NCBI GenBank assembly: GCA_029339195.1 | Contig: JAPTJF010000004.1 | Coordinates: 124,001 to 188,000 of the forward strand | Length of the DNA stretch: 64,000 nucleotides | From: Micractinium sp. NFX-FRZ | Lineage: Eukaryota; Chlorophyta; Trebouxiophyceae; Chlorellales; Chlorellaceae | Direction: 5' to 3' | Shown here: positions 1 through 11,900 of the stretch, piece by piece | Numbering within the stretch: the first letter of the stretch is position 1 | How the letters are laid out: every line of letters begins with the position of its first letter | The notes under the pieces: generated by a model | What the model saw: the letters and a program-made list of their open reading frames with translations, nothing else | The model's database searches: none | Told to the model about the DNA's origin: nothing | Translations under genes and position numbers: made by a program

Positions 1-3000
1 CAGCACCGCTACTACGGCGTGTCGCTGCCGGACAACGGCACGGATGCCGAGGCGTACCGCCACCTCAGCGTGGAGCAAGCGCTTGTGGATTACGTGAAGC
101 TCATACAGGTGGGCGGGTGTGGGTGTGGGTGTGGGAGGGTGGTCTGGACTCACGTGGCTTAAGCCTTCCAATGGTGGCAAAAGGTGCGGGTGCGTGGCCA
201 TGTGCAGCGGCTACAGTTGCGGGTGGCGCTCCCCAGCCTGGGCGAGGCCGTGACATTTGCGGAGTGGCGCACCCCAGCTGCTCTGAGAGCTGCCCCCACC
301 TGAGCAAGCTGCCTTCCCCCACGGTGGCTGCTCTGAGAGCTGCCCCCACCTGAGCAAGCTGCCTTCCCCCCGCTCCCCCGGCCTGCCTCCCCGCAGCACG
401 TGAAGGATGAGTACGCCGGCACCGCCTCCCCTGTGGTCGCGGTTGGCGCCTCCTATGGCGCCATGCTGGCCGCCTGGCTGCGCTTCAAGTACCCAAATGT
501 GGTCGCTGCGGCCCTGGCCTCCAGCGCCCCGCTGCACGCCACCCTGGTGGATGGGCAGGGGTGGGACCCGGCAAGCTTCTGGGAGGTGAGCGGGCACAGG
601 GGCCTGGTACTACCAAAGTACAGCCCAGTACCTCTCTGTGACTATTGTCAGAAGGGGGCAGGCGCCACAAGTTGCTGCCAACGCCGGCCCAGGTTGCTGC
701 CCTCCTGCCCCAACCTGTGCTCGCCTCCCCTCCACGCCACGCAGGTCGTCACGCGGGCCGCCTCCCCGCAGGGCGGCGCCCCCGCCACCTGCCCCCCGGC
801 CATCCGCTCCGCATTCACCGCCCTCTTCAACCTCTCCGGTACCGCCCAAGGCCGCGCAGAAGCTGGCCGGCAGCTGCGCCTGTGCGAGGGCGTGCTGGCA
901 GAGGAGGGGGATGCCCCGCTGGTGGCCCTCTTCCTGATGATGGCATTTGACACCGCCGCCATGTCTTCTTATCCCTACCCCTCCTCCTACTTTACCGGTG
1001 CGAGTGTGGGAAGTTTGGGAAGCTTGGGCAGGCTGTGTGGGGGACGTTTGGTGCACGCACCCCACAAAGGTTGTTACATGCACACAGTGGAAGGGCCTGC
1101 AAGTCAGCTGGCTGATGTCTCATGTTTCTTATGTTTAGACACCGCTACGCATCGCAGGCGACCCGGAGCACCCGCTGCCGGCCTGGCCCATGCGTGTGAT
1201 GTGTGAGGCGATGGGCGGGAAGCTGGACACACCCGAGCAGCTGCTGGGGGTGAGCATGCTGTGCCGTGCTGTGGTGGGGTGGAATGCAAGGGAAACTGCA
1301 GCAGCTGTGGGATGGCAGCTCCCCACGAAATGGCTGCCCCTGCCTCCAGCCCCTGCCCCTGGCTTCTGTCACCTGCCCCTGCCCTGCCCCTGCCCCTGCC
1401 TGGAACCCCCCACGCTCACCCCAACCATCTCACCCTACACGGCTCACCCGGCGCCTCACAGGTGCCGGACCTTGTCATGGCTGGTATGTAATGCGAGGGT
1501 GGACACTGCACGGCCGCTCCCACCCTTGAATTAGCTCACATACCGCCCCACCCGTGCAGGCTCTGGCAGCGGCGGTGGCAGTGGTGCACAACGTAACTGG
1601 TGAAATGGGACAGTGCTACGACCGGGGCACGGTGTACTCTTTAGCCATGCAGACGGCCTCCCCCTACTCAGGCGGCTCCTTTGCCTACCAAGTGTGCGCC
1701 CAGGCAAGCAGTGCGGTGCGGTGCGGTGCAAAGGGAGGCGGGAGCGGGGCAGGCGGCCGGTCCGGGAGGTGGCTGGGTGGGCAGGCAGGCGGCTTGCCAG
1801 CAGCCGAGGGCGGGCGGTGTGCGCCCTGGCAGGCGGTTTGTGGCAGCGGGGACGGGCAGGGGGCCCCCAGGGTGTGCCTGGCCAGATGCACCCCGATTGC
1901 TATCTGCCAGTGGGTGGGGTGCCTGCCCACCTCCCTCCTCCCCCACCCTTGCCCTCCCTGCCTCCCCCTCCCCCGCCCTTTCCCTGCCCACAGTTTGTCC
2001 CCAGCGAGTCCTTCTTCCCCTCCAACGGCCGAACCGACATGTTTTGGGACGCTGGCCCCTTTAGCCCCGCCGGCGTCGACGCCTTTTGCTCCGCTCAGTT
2101 TGGCGCCGACGCCCCGCACCCCGACTTCCGCACGTTGCCGCTGCTGTTTGGGGCCAGCGAGGCGGATTTTGGGGCCGCCAGCAACATCATCTTCTCAAAC
2201 GGCCTGCTGGATCCGTGGAGCAGCGGTAGGGTGGGGGGGCCAGGCGCCGTAGGGGGCGGTACAGAAGTGGTTGCACAAATGGGCTGGGACCGAAGTGAGG
2301 ATGGGTGCGGTGTGCGGGCAAGAGCTGGGTGCCCCGGCAGGCCAGGCAGGGATGTGGAGGGCTGGGTGAGCTGGAAGACAAGTCCCAACAGCCCTTCTAC
2401 AGTAAGGAGTCTACGGACAGGCTTTCGTGAAGCAACCTGCCCTGCAGCCGGCTTGCTTGCCGCCGTGTCTGCCGCCCTGCCCGCACCCATCTCTCTCCGC
2501 AAGGAACACACCGCCGTGCTTTGTTGCAACCCTGCAGGCGGCTTCCTGGCCAACCTGTCGGCCGCCCTGCCCGCCCTGCTCATCCCGGAGGCGGGGCACC
2601 ACGTGGACCTGTACTGGCGGGAGGAGGCGGGTGGGCAGGGCGGGCAGGGCGGGCTGCGCATCCGAGCATGGTTCACAGAGTGCTGGGCAGTGCTGTGGAG
2701 GCCGCGTGCACTGTGGGCGCCGCGTGGACCTGTACTGGAGCCAGGACAGGGGTGGACAGCGGGTGGACAGCGGGTGGCCAGGACAGGGGTGGACAGCGGG
2801 TGGCCGTGGCAGTGTGCTTGTGGAGGGGGGGTGTGGGGGGGAGGGCATCTCAGCCTCTCTCTTCTGGGCCCTGGAGCACCTCCCAGTTGCGCCCATGGGC
2901 AGGCCGACCCTGCGCATATTCAGCGCCGCCCCGCACTCCCGCCCGGTGGGCATCCACCCCCTGCCGGCCCCACCCCCCTGCCCCTGCAGACCTTCCTGGC

Positions 3001-3096
3001 TACGCGGCGGTACGGGAGCAGGAGAAGCGGATACTGGGGCAGTGGGTGGCGCGGTACCGTAGCAGCGCCGGTCCTGCTGTTGCTTCGGACCCGTAA
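1..3096 (+). CDS. Serine carboxypeptidase, peptidase family S28 (PRCP/DPP7-like), 5' truncated by the window edge
   Basis: Exons read as <1-108, 397-585, 745-997, 1158-1249, 1560-1703, 1994-2225, 2538-2630 and 2990-3096, giving 405 visible residues with the frame kept throughout. Family S28 enzymes cleave Pro-X or X-Pro bonds in lysosome/vacuole-like or secreted compartments. Seen: the nucleophile elbow GASYGA (Ser at about visible residue 55), the Asp motif NGLLDPWSSG in exon 6, and the His motif AGHHVDLYW in exon 7. The stretch PLPAWPMRVMCEAM is also typical of PRCP/DPP7. The N-terminus and any signal peptide lie outside the window. The intron after 1703 uses a GC donor (cag|gcaagc). The acceptor at 1157/1158 was preferred to an upstream AG because only it keeps the PLPAWP frame. 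The family call is firm; substrate preference is unknown. Confidence 0.9.
277..370. repeat. Exact 44-bp tandem duplication inside intron 1 of the S28 gene
   Basis: Bases 277-320 and 327-370 are identical (50-bp period). The second copy runs up to the pyrimidine-rich tract just before the exon 2 acceptor at 396. Confidence 0.95.
2751..2810. repeat. Short GGTGGACAGC-type minisatellite in an S28 intron
   Basis: The unit ggtggacagcg recurs three times, interleaved with ggtggccaggacagg, between exons 2538-2630 and 2990-3096. Just upstream, 2723-2738 repeats 16 exon bases exactly (see findings). Confidence 0.85.
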
Positions 3097-3501
3097 GTGC
3101 ATATGGTCATGATGAACCATGCCATGCCATCCATGCTGGTAACACGATACAATGAGCGGATTGGGCAGTCAGTCTGCAGCCCGATCTCTGTCGCTCCCAT
3201 CCCAGAACGACTTGAAGGGGAGAAGCAAGTCACTGTTAGCTGGGTGAAGCCTGCCGGGCGAGTCGGGTGTGTGCTCCCTTACTGCTGGACCCTCAAGCCC
3301 CAGCAACGGGGGCTGTACGGCAGCACCGCATCATGCAGCCCGGCGGTGCTGGCGTCCCGCCTCACATTGCACCGACACCCTGCCATCTCACAGGCGTGCT
3401 CTTACAAGCTGCCCCAGAAAAGCGGTTCCTGCATGTGCGAAATGCTGCAGCACAGCACGGCGCAGCACAGCACACACGGCAGCGCAACACACAAAGGGTG
3501 C
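3097..3501. other. Convergent 3' intergenic region, S28 gene and J-protein gene
   Basis: This holds the 3' untranslated regions of two converging genes. I see no coding exon. A TGTAA motif on the minus strand at 3406-3402 is a plausible poly(A) signal for the J-protein gene. Confidence 0.6.
3402..3406 (-). terminator. TGTAA poly(A) signal candidate for the J-protein gene
   Basis: TTACA on the plus strand reads TGTAA on the minus strand, about 96 nt past the stop codon at 3502. TGTAA is the usual chlorophyte polyadenylation motif. The site is a motif match only. Confidence 0.45.
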
Positions 3502-6500
3502 TCAGTAGCCGTGCGCACTCTTCAAGTGCTTGAACAGCTGGTTGCGTGTCTCGAACTCAGCCCGGCACATGCCGCAGCTCAGCGAATCGCCATCCTGCTG
3601 CTGCTGCTGCCCGCCCGCCGCTGCCGCCGCCCGCTGCCGCCGCTTCTCCTTTGCAGACAGCTTGGCCTTGGGAGGTGGCGCTGCTGCTGCTGCAGCCTGG
3701 GGGCGTTGCGCCTGCCCGCTGCCGCCGCCGCTGGCGTCTCCGGCTAGCTGCTGCTGCTGCTGGGGCGGCGCCGGCCCTGCCTGTTTCTGCGCCACGCCGC
3801 CCGCCCGTTTCTTGCCACCCCGCCCTCCCCGCTGCTTCCCAGGCTTGGTGCCCCAGTCCAAATCTGAGTCATCGTTGCCGCCGCCAGCCTGGCCTGCTCC
3901 AGCTGCTCCAGCTGCTGCTGCTGTGGCTGCTGCTGCTGCAACACCGTCACTGCCATCTTCACCCAGACGCATACCTGCCAGCTCAGCAGCTGCTGCTTCT
4001 GCCGCGTCACCCGCCGGTTCTGGCGCCGCCGGCCGCTGCTTTGCCCGCTGCTTCTGCCGGCGGCTGCCGCTGCTGGCAGGCCGCTGCTGTGCAGCCATCA
4101 TGCGCTGCAGCAATGACACTTCATCCTCCTCGTCGCCCTCGCTGCTACTCCCGCTCCCACTCTCGCTGCCGCCCCTGCTGCTCGACGTGTCGCTTTCCTC
4201 CGTCTCTTCCTCGCTGCCCTCTCCGCTGCTGCTGCTGCTGCTGCCCTCTTCCTCGCTGGTGCTGTCATCTTCATCGGCCTGCTGCTGTGAGCGCTGGGAG
4301 GCGACCAGGCGCGCCAGCATGTCATCCTCATCCACCTCACTCTCCTCCTCACTTTCCTCCTCACTCCCTGTGGCACTTCCCGACTCACTTCCCGACTGCT
4401 GCCCCTGCGACCGACGCCGCTGCGCCGCCGCCGCCACCGCCTGCGCGGCCTTGCGCTGCGCGCCCGTGCTCCGCCCCTGCTGCGCACGCTGCGCAGCGGG
4501 GCCGCCCGCGCTGCTGAGCCCGCTGCTGTACCCCGACGCGCTGCGCACAGCGCCGTTGCTGCCGCCGCCTACCCCTTGCTCTTCTTGCTCCTCCCCCTCC
4601 TCGCTGCTGCCGCTGCTGCCAGACGTGTCTCCCTCCTCCCCGTCCTCCTCCTCCTCCTCAGAGCCCTCTCCACTGCCGCTGTTGAGCACCTCCTCGTCTT
4701 CCTCATCCTTGTCTGCTGCTGCCGCTGCCGCTGCTGCCCCTCCTCCCAGCTCCGCCTCCTCCTCTTCCAGCACCTGCCTCAGCAGCTCCACCTGTACCCC
4801 ATGGGACAGGGGGACGAAGGGGGCAGAAGTGGGAGGCAAGCGAGGCAAGGGCAAGGTACGCCGAGGGCGACATAACTGACATATGCACTGATATACTACT
4901 GACATATGTATATATTAAATATACATGTATATAATATATTCATCTGGAACTGTGTCTGCCTCCACTCCCATCACCTGCCTCATCGGCTCCGCCAAGCGCA
5001 GGGCGGGAGGGCAGGGGCCCAGAGGGCAGAAGTGCAGCCCCAAACTATTGTCAAACGACACAGCAAGCTGCCCGCCCTCCCGGTCGCCCCCACCTGCTTC
5101 CTGGAGCTTGTGGCTGCCAGAGACCAGGCAGCGGATGCGCACCTCCTGCCCCATAGAGCTCTCCCCACTGCCCCCCACCCACCCCACCCCCCACCCTCAG
5201 CCCTCCCTCCTCCACGATCGCACACTGGCAGCACCCACCTGCTGCAGGTGCTTCTTGGAGCGCTCGTGGTTGTCAAAGGCCGCCTCGCTCTTGAAGTGCT
5301 TCTCGCAGGCCATGCAGTACCACACCAGCTGCTCCTCAGCTGCCAGGTCCTGCACACACACAAACACACACGCACACGCACATGCACCCATTCAAAGGAG
5401 AGGGCAGGAGCAGCAGCACAACAGGGTCTCTGGGGAGGGCAGCGGACACCCCCTGCTGCGCCAGCCACATGGTACATCTCTGGCGTGCAGCGGTCAAGGT
5501 GAAGCAGCAGCCCTGGCAGCACTGTGCTGCTGGGTGCTGAGCCGACCTCGGAAGCAGGGCTGCCCCCGCCGTCTCCCCTTCTCCCCAGCCACTCAGCCCG
5601 ACAGCGCCCCACCGCCCCAGCCCTGCTCCCCCTCACCTCATCAGACTCCTCCCCGTCCTCCCCCTCGTCGCCCCGCACCCACGCCGCCTCCTCATACGCG
5701 GCGGCGCGCGCCAGCCGCTCCTTCCGCTCCGCCTCGCGCCTGCGGGGCAGCAGGAGGGCAGGTGCAGCAGATGGGCAGGAGGCAGATGCGCGGGGCCGAG
5801 AAGCTGATCCGGCAGCTGATGTGAACATCACAGGCAGCCGCTGCTGAGGCACACAAGCACGCAACCATCTGCAGTGTCAGCTGTGGGAGTACACTCCGGG
5901 AATGGATGCTGCGCTGCGCTGCCCAGCCTCACCTGGCTGCATCCTCTGCCTGCCGCTGCTCCCGCTTCTTGGCTTCCTCAATCTGAAGGGAAGGGAGGGC
6001 GGGGCATAGCAGGGGGCGGAGCAGAACGGGTGTTGGACGAAAACGGAGCGGATTATTGAGTGGGAGCCGAACGAACAGGAGAGAGGCAAGGCGCCAGCTT
6101 AGTAGAGCAGGTGGTGCAATGGTGCAGGCATGCGCGCATATAGGGCGTGCCCTCACCCCATCCAGAAGTGATGCATGCTACCAGCCACCCCGCCGCCGCC
6201 ACCGCACACCCGCCGTCACCTTTCAACCAAGTTAGTGTGAACCAACACACGGCACCTCACCTGGTGCGCAATCACGCGCTTGTCCCGCTTGCGGAGGAAG
6301 CCCACCAGCTCGCGCACGGCGTCGTTGTGCTCGCGCTTGGCTGCACGCCGCGCCTTCTCATTCTCCGCCTCCATGGCACGCCGCACCTGCCAGATGAGCG
6401 AATCGTCAGAAGGAGTCGGAACGAGGGTTTATTAGGTTTGGTTTGCAGGAAGGTGGCAATGTGAAATTGCTTATGAGGGCTGATTTATGGATCGGGTCGT

Positions 6501-8425
6501 GGCAAGAAGAAGCCGCGCCTCCGTCACGTGTCAGCCTCCACGGCACGCACAGCGCAGCACAGCACAGCACAGCACACCGCCAGCCACCGCCAGCCTTCCA
6601 ACCCACACCTTTCTGTTGGGCGCCGAGGCCGTGTGATACTGGTCTGCCCAAGCAAAGTCCTTGACCGTGCCAAACCCAGCCCAGTGCGAGTAGAAGGAGG
6701 CCACCTCGGCCCAGGGGGCGTCAGAGGAGCCTGCAGGCAAAAGGGATGGTGGGATGGGCAGGGAGAAAGTCAAGCGGAGCAGTGGGGCGAGTTGAGGTTG
6801 CTGGAGGGGCAGGGAGGCAGATGGGCACGGGCGGAAGCTGTCTAGCAGCTGCCAGCGCCCTTGCAGGCAGGCAGGGATGGCAAACACGCAACACTGGCGT
6901 GCGCAGTCTTGCAGGAGGCACACAGAGCGCAGGCCTCGTCATGTGGTGAGGCAGGTTCATGATGCAGCAGACAGGCAGGAGGGCAGCCAGGAGGGGGCCC
7001 GCAGGCAGGCCACGCACCAAAGCGGGGGAAGGGGCCGGGCGGGCGCTTGCCCTTGCGGTCTAGCCGTGACACGTGGGCGTCCTGCTCCGCCTTGGCCAGC
7101 CTCTGGAAGAGCTCGTCGTACACGCCTGGGGTGTGTGTGGAAAGAAGTTTGAAAGTTCACTGTCAGGTTGCCAGCTGTGCAGTGCTGTGCAGTGCTGTGC
7201 AGCGCGGTTTGGCAAAGATAGCGGGAGCTGCCGTCAAAGCCAGCTCGACACACACGCCGAGCGGGTGGGAACACTGATGGCCGCAGGTTGATGAATGCAG
7301 ATGCCCAGCCCTCTTGCCGCAGCAGCTCCACCGCTCTTTGCGCCTTGGCTGCACGGCTGCCTGCCTCCTTCAACTTGGCTGCCTTGTGACACTGCCCCTG
7401 CCCTGCACCCGTGCGAGCCCAGTGCCTGGCCTCCCGACAGCCCACCTTTCCACACGTAGCCAGGCGTGCCTGCTGGAGGCCTGCATGCAGCTCTTGCGCC
7501 ACCCCCTCACACACACACACATGCCACTCTACACCCACCCACCGTAGAAGCCGCGTGGGCCGTCTCCAAAGCCGGAGAATGCGGCAGAGGTGAAGTACTG
7601 GTACAGGTCCTCCTCGTCGTCGGGGCGCTGCCCGCCCTCGAAACCGCCGCCGCCCGCCTGGTAGCGCTCGCCCGACCGCAGGATCGACTCGCGGTGGCTG
7701 TCGTACCTGCGGGGGTCAGGAGGTGCAAATTCAAATCAACTGTTGTCAGCAGGCATGACAGGTAGGTACCAGTTTCGACTGCAGGGAGGACTTGCGGTGG
7801 CTGTCATGCCTGCGTGCAGCATCGGGCGAGGTGCACAGCGGACGGGCGGGGCACAACGCCCACCCGCCCCAGCAAGAGATCTGCCGCCTGCCTGCCTGTG
7901 CACCAGCAAGATGCTGCTCCAAGACTGATCCCCGCTGCCGCTTTCCTGCCTCTCCATTGCTCCCGCCACCTCCAAATTTGCCATCTGCATGCTGTCTGTT
8001 AAGGCTGCCGCCGTGCTGCTGCCGCCTCCCAGGCAGACCACCAACCCCCAGACGGCCCCCGCCGCACCAGGCGCGCTCGTGAGGGTCGCTCAGGATCTCA
8101 TAAGCGTTCTGGATCTCCTTGAACCGCGTCTCTGCCTGCTCCAGGTTGCCCTGGTTCTTGTCTGGGTGGACGGTATAAGGAGGGAAAAGGCCACAGCAAT
8201 GAGGAGGTGCGGCGGAGGGGCCAGCAGTGGCACATGCGGCAGCGGCGGCAGCGGCGGCAGGGGCGAGGACTGCCTGGCGGCGCACCGGCGCGCACGTTGT
8301 CAGCTGCATCGACGCTTACCTGGGTGCCACTTGAGGGCCATCATGCGGTAGGCCTTCTTCAGCGCGCTCTCCTCCACATCGCGCTCCACGCCCAGCACCT
8401 CGTAAAGGCACTTCATTGCTGGCAT
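3502..8425 (-). CDS. DNAJC21/JJJ1-type J-domain protein with C2H2 zinc fingers
   Basis: Ten exons (minus strand): 8425-8320, 8161-8068, 7706-7543, 7125-7018, 6730-6609, 6386-6261, 5982-5933, 5739-5637, 5349-5239, 4791-3502; 757 aa. Known family role: yeast JJJ1 and DNAJC21 are cytosolic Hsp70 co-chaperones that help recycle shuttling factors from pre-60S ribosomes. Seen: an N-terminal J-domain with the HPD triad at residues 34-36 split by intron 1, the conserved ERAWYDSHR segment, and a charged middle ([20 protein letters not shown]). A U1-like C2H2 finger (YCMACEKHF...NHERSKKH) fills exon 9, and a second C2H2 finger (CGMCRAEF...HLKSAH) closes the protein. The 1.29 kb last exon is mostly acidic/Ser and Ala-rich, longer than in animal homologs. 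The start is the first ATG; another in-frame ATG lies three codons later. Confidence 0.93.
4870..4942. other. AT-rich island with imperfect palindrome in a J-protein intron
   Basis: About 70 bp are almost entirely A/T inside very GC-rich DNA. They contain a near-palindrome around gtatatattaaatatac and a direct repeat of tgacatatg. They lie in the 447-bp intron between exons 5349-5239 and 4791-3502. Confidence 0.8.
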
Positions 8426-8988
8426 TGTGATATATATACTGCTGCTCAGTTTCGATTGGTGCGCAAGAGGCCCTCTGCGCCGCGGCCGAGTGCCGCTGGG
8501 CTTGCGTTCTGATGGCCGCAGGCGGCCCCCAGTTATGTTCTTCAATACGCAACCGTGCACTTTTTGTTCGGTCTTCAAAACGCAGTTGAATGCGCCACCG
8601 CCGACTCGGCTGAGTTGGCCGCCTGGCGGCAGTGCGGGGCCGCCGGCGGCAGTGCGTGCACAGCCAGCACAGCAGGCGAACAGGTCCTGCCAAATGCAGC
8701 ATTTGAGGATTCACATGAAGATAGCACGCACATGTACAAACGTCATTGAAGAGTGGAACATGAATTTGTGTGTGTGTCATACACGTGGCTGTCAACAGGG
8801 TCATACGCATACGAGTCAAACACAGAGGCTCCGTGCCAAGGAGGCAAAAGCATGTGAGGCTGTACAACTGCACACTGGGTGAGCACAAATCGGCGTCCGC
8901 ATTCCCCTCTCTTTCGTAAGTCGAGCCAGAGCACAGCTATTGCTGCCGCCATGGCCAGCGCTGCAGCGCTCCGCCCGCCCTGCTGTAG
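8426..8988. other. Intergenic region upstream of the J-protein gene, downstream of acyltransferase copy A
   Basis: There is no convincing coding exon. Next to the J-protein start it holds a TATA-like run and an inverted CCAAT. The rest should be the 3' UTR of the acyltransferase, which has no obvious TGTAA. Confidence 0.55.
8430..8459 (-). promoter_or_regulatory. TATA-like run and CCAAT box next to the J-protein start
   Basis: On the minus strand CCAAT (8459-8455) is followed by TATATATA (8438-8431), which ends only about 5 nt before the ATG at 8425. That is too close for a classical TATA box serving this ATG, so either translation starts at a later ATG or the run is not a TATA box. Confidence 0.3.
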
Positions 8989-11900
8989 CTAGTCCACCCA
9001 GCGCCCCAGCACCGCCTTGCCGATGTCCCGCCAGGTGGCGGCAATGTTCTGGGTGCCCTGCTCCATGATGGAAAGCCCGGGCACTGCCATGCCTTTGGCG
9101 TTGAGGGGCATCATCCAGCCCCAGGCAACCATGACGTGAACTGCGGCGGGGCAAAACGAAGGGGAGGGAGCAGGGGTGTGCTTCGTGAGCGGCAAGAGAG
9201 GGGATGATCTGGCCTGCCCTGGCGTGTGTTTGTATGCAAAGGGGGCAGCAAAGGTGTCCTTTGTGAGCAGGTGCATCCTGGCTGAGGCGGGTAGGGCTGT
9301 TCAGCTGTTTGGGTGGGCGAGCCAGCAGCGGGCACGGGCTCGTGGGCCGGCACAGTGCTGGCATCAGGCAGCTGGCCTGCCAGGGGCGCTCGTTGTCACG
9401 AGCAGAGACGCCAGATCGACTGACCAGCAAGCGCAGGCGGGGGAGCACTTACGGATGGTCTGGGTGATGAGGCGCGCCAGCTGCATAGGGACCGTGATGC
9501 CCGATTTCCTGCAACCCAGGACATGTGAAACACAGGAGTTTACAGTTTTAATCACTGGTCCCAGGTTGCGTGGGGACGGTGATGCCGGATTTCCTGCGCA
9601 CCCCACAACCGGAACCCAGGAGTAGGTCAGTGTTGCCTACGTTCTGTGCTGGTGCCAGCTGCTGACGCACCTGTGCCTCACAACCAACAACAGCCCCTCC
9701 CCAACCCCTGCAGGCGAGTCGCCTCCCAGGGTGAGCCCCTGGACGTGCTCTCTGCGGCGGGCCTGCCTGCAAGCAGGCGTGGCTCCTCCTCACCTGAGCA
9801 CCCGCTTCCCCAAGTTTTCGGCCACGATGATGACGCCCCACAGAGTGAAGAACTGCACAGGGGGCGGCACATGAGCACACCGCACCTGATCCACTTCTGC
9901 GCGTGCTGCCCACACCATCACCAAGTGCGCTGCATTGCACTGCAGCTCTCGGTGTCATCTCCCACCCGCCCCCACCACCAAGAGACAACAGCGCCCCCAG
10001 CCCCAACCCCACCACGACGCACCCAAAACCAGCGCAGGTGTGGGGTGAGGCGGTGCGTGGCATACCTGCAGGCAGGAAAGCAAGGGCGGGCATGCGGTGG
10101 GCCCAAGACAGGGGAGCAGGGTGCAAAGGGGGCCTGGTGTGCGCTGCGGGCACCACTGCACGACGGCGAGGAACCTCAGCAGTGCCCGGACCGCTGTTGA
10201 AACGGAAGTGGCTAAACAGCTCTAGCATGCGCAGCACGTGCCAGGCCAGCTGCCGCGCCTGCCCCCTGCTCACCAGAAAATCATTTCGTGCAGCAGGCCG
10301 CTCATGGTGAAGGAGGCCAGCAGGCTCAGCAGGCGGCGGGTGCGGGAGAAGGCGGCAAACTCGCCGGGCCGGTGCACCAGGTGGCCTGTGGGTTGTTTAT
10401 AATGGCGAGGGCAGGGAGGGGAGGTACACACAGGCAGGAGCTTTAGAAACAGCGCAGTACGCCAGCCTGCCCCCCTGCCTGCCCCCCTGCCTGCCTGCCC
10501 GTCTCCCTGTCGGCTGGTCGTAGCTAAGGCCCGTTGAGCAGAAAAAACACTCAGCAAGCAAGCAGGCAGGGTGGCACACGGGCAGGGGGCTGCAGTGCGT
10601 AACCACACTCCCACACACCCACACACCCTTACACCGCGAGTGGGCACCCATGCACCTCGCTTGGCATGCGGGCCGCAGCGCGCAACTGCTTCCCCTTGCA
10701 CGCTTCCATCCACACGCCTCGCATGCATGCATGGATGGTGACCCGTGCCTCCCTGGAATGCGGGTCAGCACCCCGCACCCCCCTTGCTCCCACCCACCCT
10801 TCCCCCCCACCGGACCACCCACCTTCCATGAGCGGGTCATACACGCACGACCTCAGCAGCAGGCTCACGATCTGCGTGGCAGGCATGGTGGGTCAGAGCA
10901 GGTATCGTGGTGGGACAGTACGCACGCATCACAGGGCGGAATGGGCAGACGGAGATGCTGTGCAGCAGTGTTGAGGAAGACACCCTCGAGCTCGGGGGCG
11001 GCACTCGGCTGGGTAAGCTCATGCAGCCTGGGTACCTCCCGCAGGCCGCCCGCTGGCACCCACCTGGTTCCAGCGGCGAGACCAAAAGTCACCGACTGCA
11101 ATGGGGCAGGGAAATAAGAGGTGAGGTGCGTAAAGCCGGTGGGCGAAGCGGCACAGGCGGCTGCGTGCAACCAGCGACTTGGTGCAGCAGCAATGCCTGT
11201 CTGCACTGCCCGCAGCGCTCTGTCCTGCCCTGCCCACCGTTGCTCTGCTCGCCCTTCGCCACCCGCTGCACAACTGTGCAACAGTGCAACACCCACAGGG
11301 AAGGAGGCAGCGAGGGTGCACGGCTCATCGCCCGAGGTGTCCGCACTGTATCACTGCATGCATGCACCTGAGGTGGCGGCGTAGATGTAGTCAAATGAGG
11401 GGGCCACTTGCATGCCGAGCGTGACCGAGACCAGCGCGGCCATCATGTCGCAGCCGATGGAGAGGATGAGGTAGATCATGTTGGCTGCGGGACAGGGAGG
11501 CGGGCAGGGTGGATGGGTGGTGTGAGTGAGAGTTTTGTGGTTGGCACAAGGCAGGGCAGGACAGGGCATGGTGAGGCAGGACAGGACAGGGCAGGGCAGG
11601 GCAGGGCAGGGCAGGGCAGGGGCTGGCAGCACAACCCGCGACTAAGCCAGCCAGCCAGCCAGCCAGCCAGCCAAAGTGGCCTGTGCGGCTCACGTACTCA
11701 CTCTGAACAACGAGCCTGGGGATAGGGTGCAGGGAGTAGGTGTTGAGGATGTGAGTCACCGCCGCCAGCCCAGCAGCCTTGGCCACGAAGCGCAGGAACA
11801 GGACGCGAGCTGCGGGGGTGCAAGCGGGAAGGGGCGCCTGTTGTTGGCGAGCAGTGCAGCATGTGGCATGGTGCGCCACAGCAGGCAAGGCAGGCAAAGC

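Noticed and set aside
1462..1483. A 22-nt exon with AG and GT borders in the S28 gene
   Set aside because: Including it breaks the frame; direct splicing from 1249 to 1560 keeps phase and the family alignment.
3530..4879. A 449-codon plus-strand open frame
   Set aside because: It is the antisense shadow of the low-complexity last exon of the J-protein gene; the minus frame carries real zinc fingers and splice-consistent borders.
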